Shown piece by piece: positions 61,723 through 64,000 of a stretch of DNA of 64,000 bases (its first letter is position 1; each line of letters begins with the position of its first letter). Below the pieces are notes generated by a model. The model saw only the letters and a list, made by a program, of their open reading frames with translations. It made no database searches and was not told the DNA's origin. The stretch spans positions 558,001-622,000 of the forward strand of contig NZ_JANWGH010000001.1 of the NCBI RefSeq assembly GCF_024919275.1, given 5' to 3'. This DNA is from Algoriphagus limi. Lineage in GTDB: Bacteria; Bacteroidota; Bacteroidia; Cytophagales; Cyclobacteriaceae. A program made the position numbers and the translations under genes.

Positions 61723-64000
61723 GTCTAGCTATATGAAATTATCGGGTCTAGAGCCCTTGGTTTTTACCCCGAACATCAATTTTGTCAATATCGGGGAACG
61801 AACCAATGTGACTGGTTCGAAGAAATTTGCCCGATTGATCCTAAATGAACAATATGATGAGGCCTTAGAAGTGGCCTTGGATCAGGTTAGAGGAGGTGCG
61901 CAGATTCTAGATGTCTGCATGGATGAAGGGATGCTGGATGGAGAAGCAGCCATGGTTCGCTTTCTTAATTTGATTGCCTCCGAACCTGAGATCAGTCGTA
62001 TTCCAATCATGATTGACAGTTCCAAATGGAATATCATTCTGGCTGGTTTGAAATGTATTCAGGGAAAAGGGATTGTGAATTCTATTTCTCTAAAGAATGG
62101 AGAAGAAGAATTTATTGAGCAAGCCAAGACCATCAAGAAGTTTGGGGCCGCGGTAGTTGTGATGGCTTTTGATGAAAAAGGTCAGGCAGATACTTTGGAT
62201 CGACGAATTGAGATTTGCTCAAGAAGCTATAAGATTCTAGTCGAGCAGGTCAGATTCAATCCACAGGACATCATTTTTGATCCAAATATCTTTCCGGTTG
62301 CTACCGGAATGGAAGAGCACAGACGGAATGCCTTGGACTTTTTCTTGGCCACCAAATGGATTAAAGAAAACCTTCCTGGGGCCAAAGTAAGTGGAGGTGT
62401 TTCCAATGTTTCCTTCTCGTTCCGAGGAAATAATCCGGTTAGGGAAGCTATGCATGCTGCATTTTTGTATCATGCTATCCATCATGGAATGGATATGGGA
62501 ATTGTCAATCCAACTATGTTGGAGGTTTATGATGATATTCCAAAGGATCTCCTTGAGCGCGTGGAGGACGTACTTTTTGACCGAAGGTCAGATGCTACTG
62601 AGCGCTTATTGGATTTTGCAGAGACGGTAAAATCATCCGGTAAAAAGGAGTCGGTCAGTGAGGCTTGGAGAAATGATCCCGTTTCCAAGCGGATTGAGCA
62701 TGCCTTAGTAAAGGGAATTTTGGATTTTATCATTGAAGATACCGAAGCGGCAAGGTTGGAATTAAATGACCCCTTGAAGGTGATTGAAGGCCCTTTGATG
62801 GATGGGATGAATGTAGTGGGGGATTTATTTGGTGAAGGGAAAATGTTTCTTCCTCAAGTCGTTAAGTCAGCTCGGGTGATGAAGAAGGCAGTAGCCTATT
62901 TGGAACCCTATATGCCATTGCCGGAAGAAGGACAGGAATCTTCCAGTTTGAAAAAGATCCTCCTAGCTACTGTGAAAGGGGATGTGCATGATATCGGGAA
63001 AAATATCGTTGGGGTGGTTTTGGCCTGTAATAGTTACCAAATCATCGATCTCGGTGTGATGGTAGATGCTCAAAAAATCATAGATGAAGCCATTAAAAAC
63101 AAGGTTGATATTATTGGATTGAGTGGCTTGATCACACCTTCTTTGGATGAGATGGTCAATGTGGCTTCCGAAATGGAGCGACAAGGGTTGAAAATTCCAT
63201 TGCTAATCGGAGGAGCGACCACTTCACGAATTCATACAGCCGTGAAGATTGATCCGGTTTATTCTGGTACGGTTGTCCACGTGACAGATGCGAGTAAATC
63301 TGTTCCAATCGCAGGCGAGGCGATTTCAGAGGAGACTCGAGAAGCCTATCACAAACAAATCAAGGAAACTTACCGACAACTTCGGATTGAGCATGAAGCC
63401 AAGCAATCCATCAAGCAATTGGTAAGTTTTGAAGAGGCTATTTCCAATCCGGTTGACATAGATTGGTCCCAATTTGAACCTGTTCGACCAAAAGTTTTGG
63501 GAAGGACTATTCTAGAAGAGTTGGACTTGAATATTTTGCGGGAATACATTGACTGGACTCCATTTTTCAGTACCTGGATGTTGAGCGGTCGTTTTCCAAA
63601 AATTCTTGAAGATACACTGGTAGGAGAGGAAGCTAAGAAACTCTATGCCGATGCTCAATCCATGTTGGATCAAATAATTGAAGAAAACTGGTTGCAGGCA
63701 AAAGCTGTGTTTTCCCTACTTCCTGTTGAAAGAAAAGGGGAAGACGTGTCAGTATTGGATTCGGATGGAAAGAAGCTGGCTGATTTCCATTTCTTGAGAC
63801 AGCAAGGCAAAAAAGGGAAAGGCGTACCCAATCGTTCTCTTGTAGATTATTTGCATCCTGAGAGAACAGATTATCTGGGTTGTTTTGCGGTGACAGCTGG
63901 CTTAGGGATGGAGGCTAAATTGACTGAATTTCAGGCTGCTGGGGATGATTATCATGACATTTTATTTAAAGCTTTGGCAGACCGATTGGCGGAAGCTGCA
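61715..64000 (+). CDS. metH: Methionine synthase C-terminal part: folate, B12 and activation domains (partial)
   Basis: ATG 61715 lies inside the end of the previous gene. 762 codons are visible and the frame is open at the window end. Domains: pterin/methyl-THF-binding barrel ([16 protein letters not shown] and [11 protein letters not shown]), a helical cap, then the B12-binding Rossmann domain with [11 protein letters not shown] (the His that coordinates cobalt is in D-x-H-x-x-G), GLSGLITPS, and the start of the SAM-binding activation domain. The split of MetH between two adjacent genes is directly visible. Partial at the 3' end. Confidence 0.93.
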   Translation, partial: MSKSSYMKLSGLEPLVFTPNINFVNIGERTNVTGSKKFARLILNEQYDEALEVALDQVRGGAQILDVCMDEGMLDGEAAMVRFLNLIASEPEISRIPIMIDSSKWNIILAGLKCIQGKGIVNSISLKNGEEEFIEQAKTIKKFGAAVVVMAFDEKGQADTLDRRIEICSRSYKILVEQVRFNPQDIIFDPNIFPVATGMEEHRRNALDFFLATKWIKENLPGAKVSGGVSNVSFSFRGNNPVREAMHAAFLYHAIHHGMDMGIVNPTMLEVYDDIPKDLLERVEDVLFDRRSDATERLLDFAETVKSSGKKESVSEAWRNDPVSKRIEHALVKGILDFIIEDTEAARLELNDPLKVIEGPLMDGMNVVGDLFGEGKMFLPQVVKSARVMKKAVAYLEPYMPLPEEGQESSSLKKILLATVKGDVHDIGKNIVGVVLACNSYQIIDLGVMVDAQKIIDEAIKNKVDIIGLSGLITPSLDEMVNVASEMERQGLKIPLLIGGATTSRIHTAVKIDPVYSGTVVHVTDASKSVPIAGEAISEETREAYHKQIKETYRQLRIEHEAKQSIKQLVSFEEAISNPVDIDWSQFEPVRPKVLGRTILEELDLNILREYIDWTPFFSTWMLSGRFPKILEDTLVGEEAKKLYADAQSMLDQIIEENWLQAKAVFSLLPVERKGEDVSVLDSDGKKLADFHFLRQQGKKGKGVPNRSLVDYLHPERTDYLGCFAVTAGLGMEAKLTEFQAAGDDYHDILFKALADRLAEAA

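Overview
The window reads as the chromosome of a Bacteroidota bacterium, most likely a Cytophagales/Cyclobacteriaceae member close to Algoriphagus (inference). The reasons are moderate-to-low GC, several intergenic promoters of the Bacteroidota type (TTTG, about 20 nt, TAnnTTTG), many Cys-lipoproteins, Bacteroidota families (TIGR02757, DUF4468, head-GIN/DUF2807, LysM-RlpA fusion, LytTR membrane regulators, 2Fe-2S ferredoxin-like protein), and abundant intergenic palindromic repeats. No rRNA, tRNA, transposase or CRISPR array was recognised.

Layout. 1-5.6 kb: a leftward operon (NfeD protease, group II truncated globin, PlsC, GatC, a large membrane/TPR protein cut by the window start). 5.7-9 kb: rightward LysM-RlpA protein, two unknown membrane proteins and a TIGR02757 protein. 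9-14.5 kb: leftward run AceK, glycogen-binding-like esterase, leucyl aminopeptidase, ATP-grasp ligase. 14.5-20.1 kb: a candidate sRNA, a CKTYQ lipoprotein, Nudix CoA pyrophosphatase, DUF819 transporter, 2Fe-2S protein, unknown secreted protein, SDR. 20.2-23.2 kb: a leftward cold-adaptation operon (acyl desaturase, RhlE-type helicase, basic small protein, two cold-shock proteins). 23.7-30 kb: an RND efflux operon preceded by an unknown membrane ORF right behind a consensus promoter. 30-37.7 kb: single metabolic genes (DoxX, dodecin, methyltransferase, ABM monooxygenase, alcohol dehydrogenase, GIN lipoprotein, GNAT, APC permease, Rieske oxygenase).

37.7-54.7 kb is the accessory part. It alternates repeat blocks with two more CKTYQ lipoproteins, a LytTR regulator, a cupin protein, a CPBP protease, a possible PD-(D/E)XK protein, a conserved helical protein, and an AT-rich patch with an AbiH defence protein, a decayed hsdS tail, small unknown genes and a McrA-like HNH nuclease. 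SMC follows, then about 1.1 kb of hairpin repeats. 54.7-64 kb: a multi-PAS hybrid histidine kinase, an outer-membrane barrel protein, and a SAM-I riboswitch in front of a split methionine synthase whose second gene runs off the window end.

The most unusual material is in the non-coding blocks. Short palindromes appear to have been inserted at exact points in homologous copies of a larger repeat (37.8-44 kb). A 21-bp imperfect-palindrome array reads as heptads on one strand (45.2-45.5 kb). Two hairpin arrays lie upstream of smc (53.6-54.4 kb).
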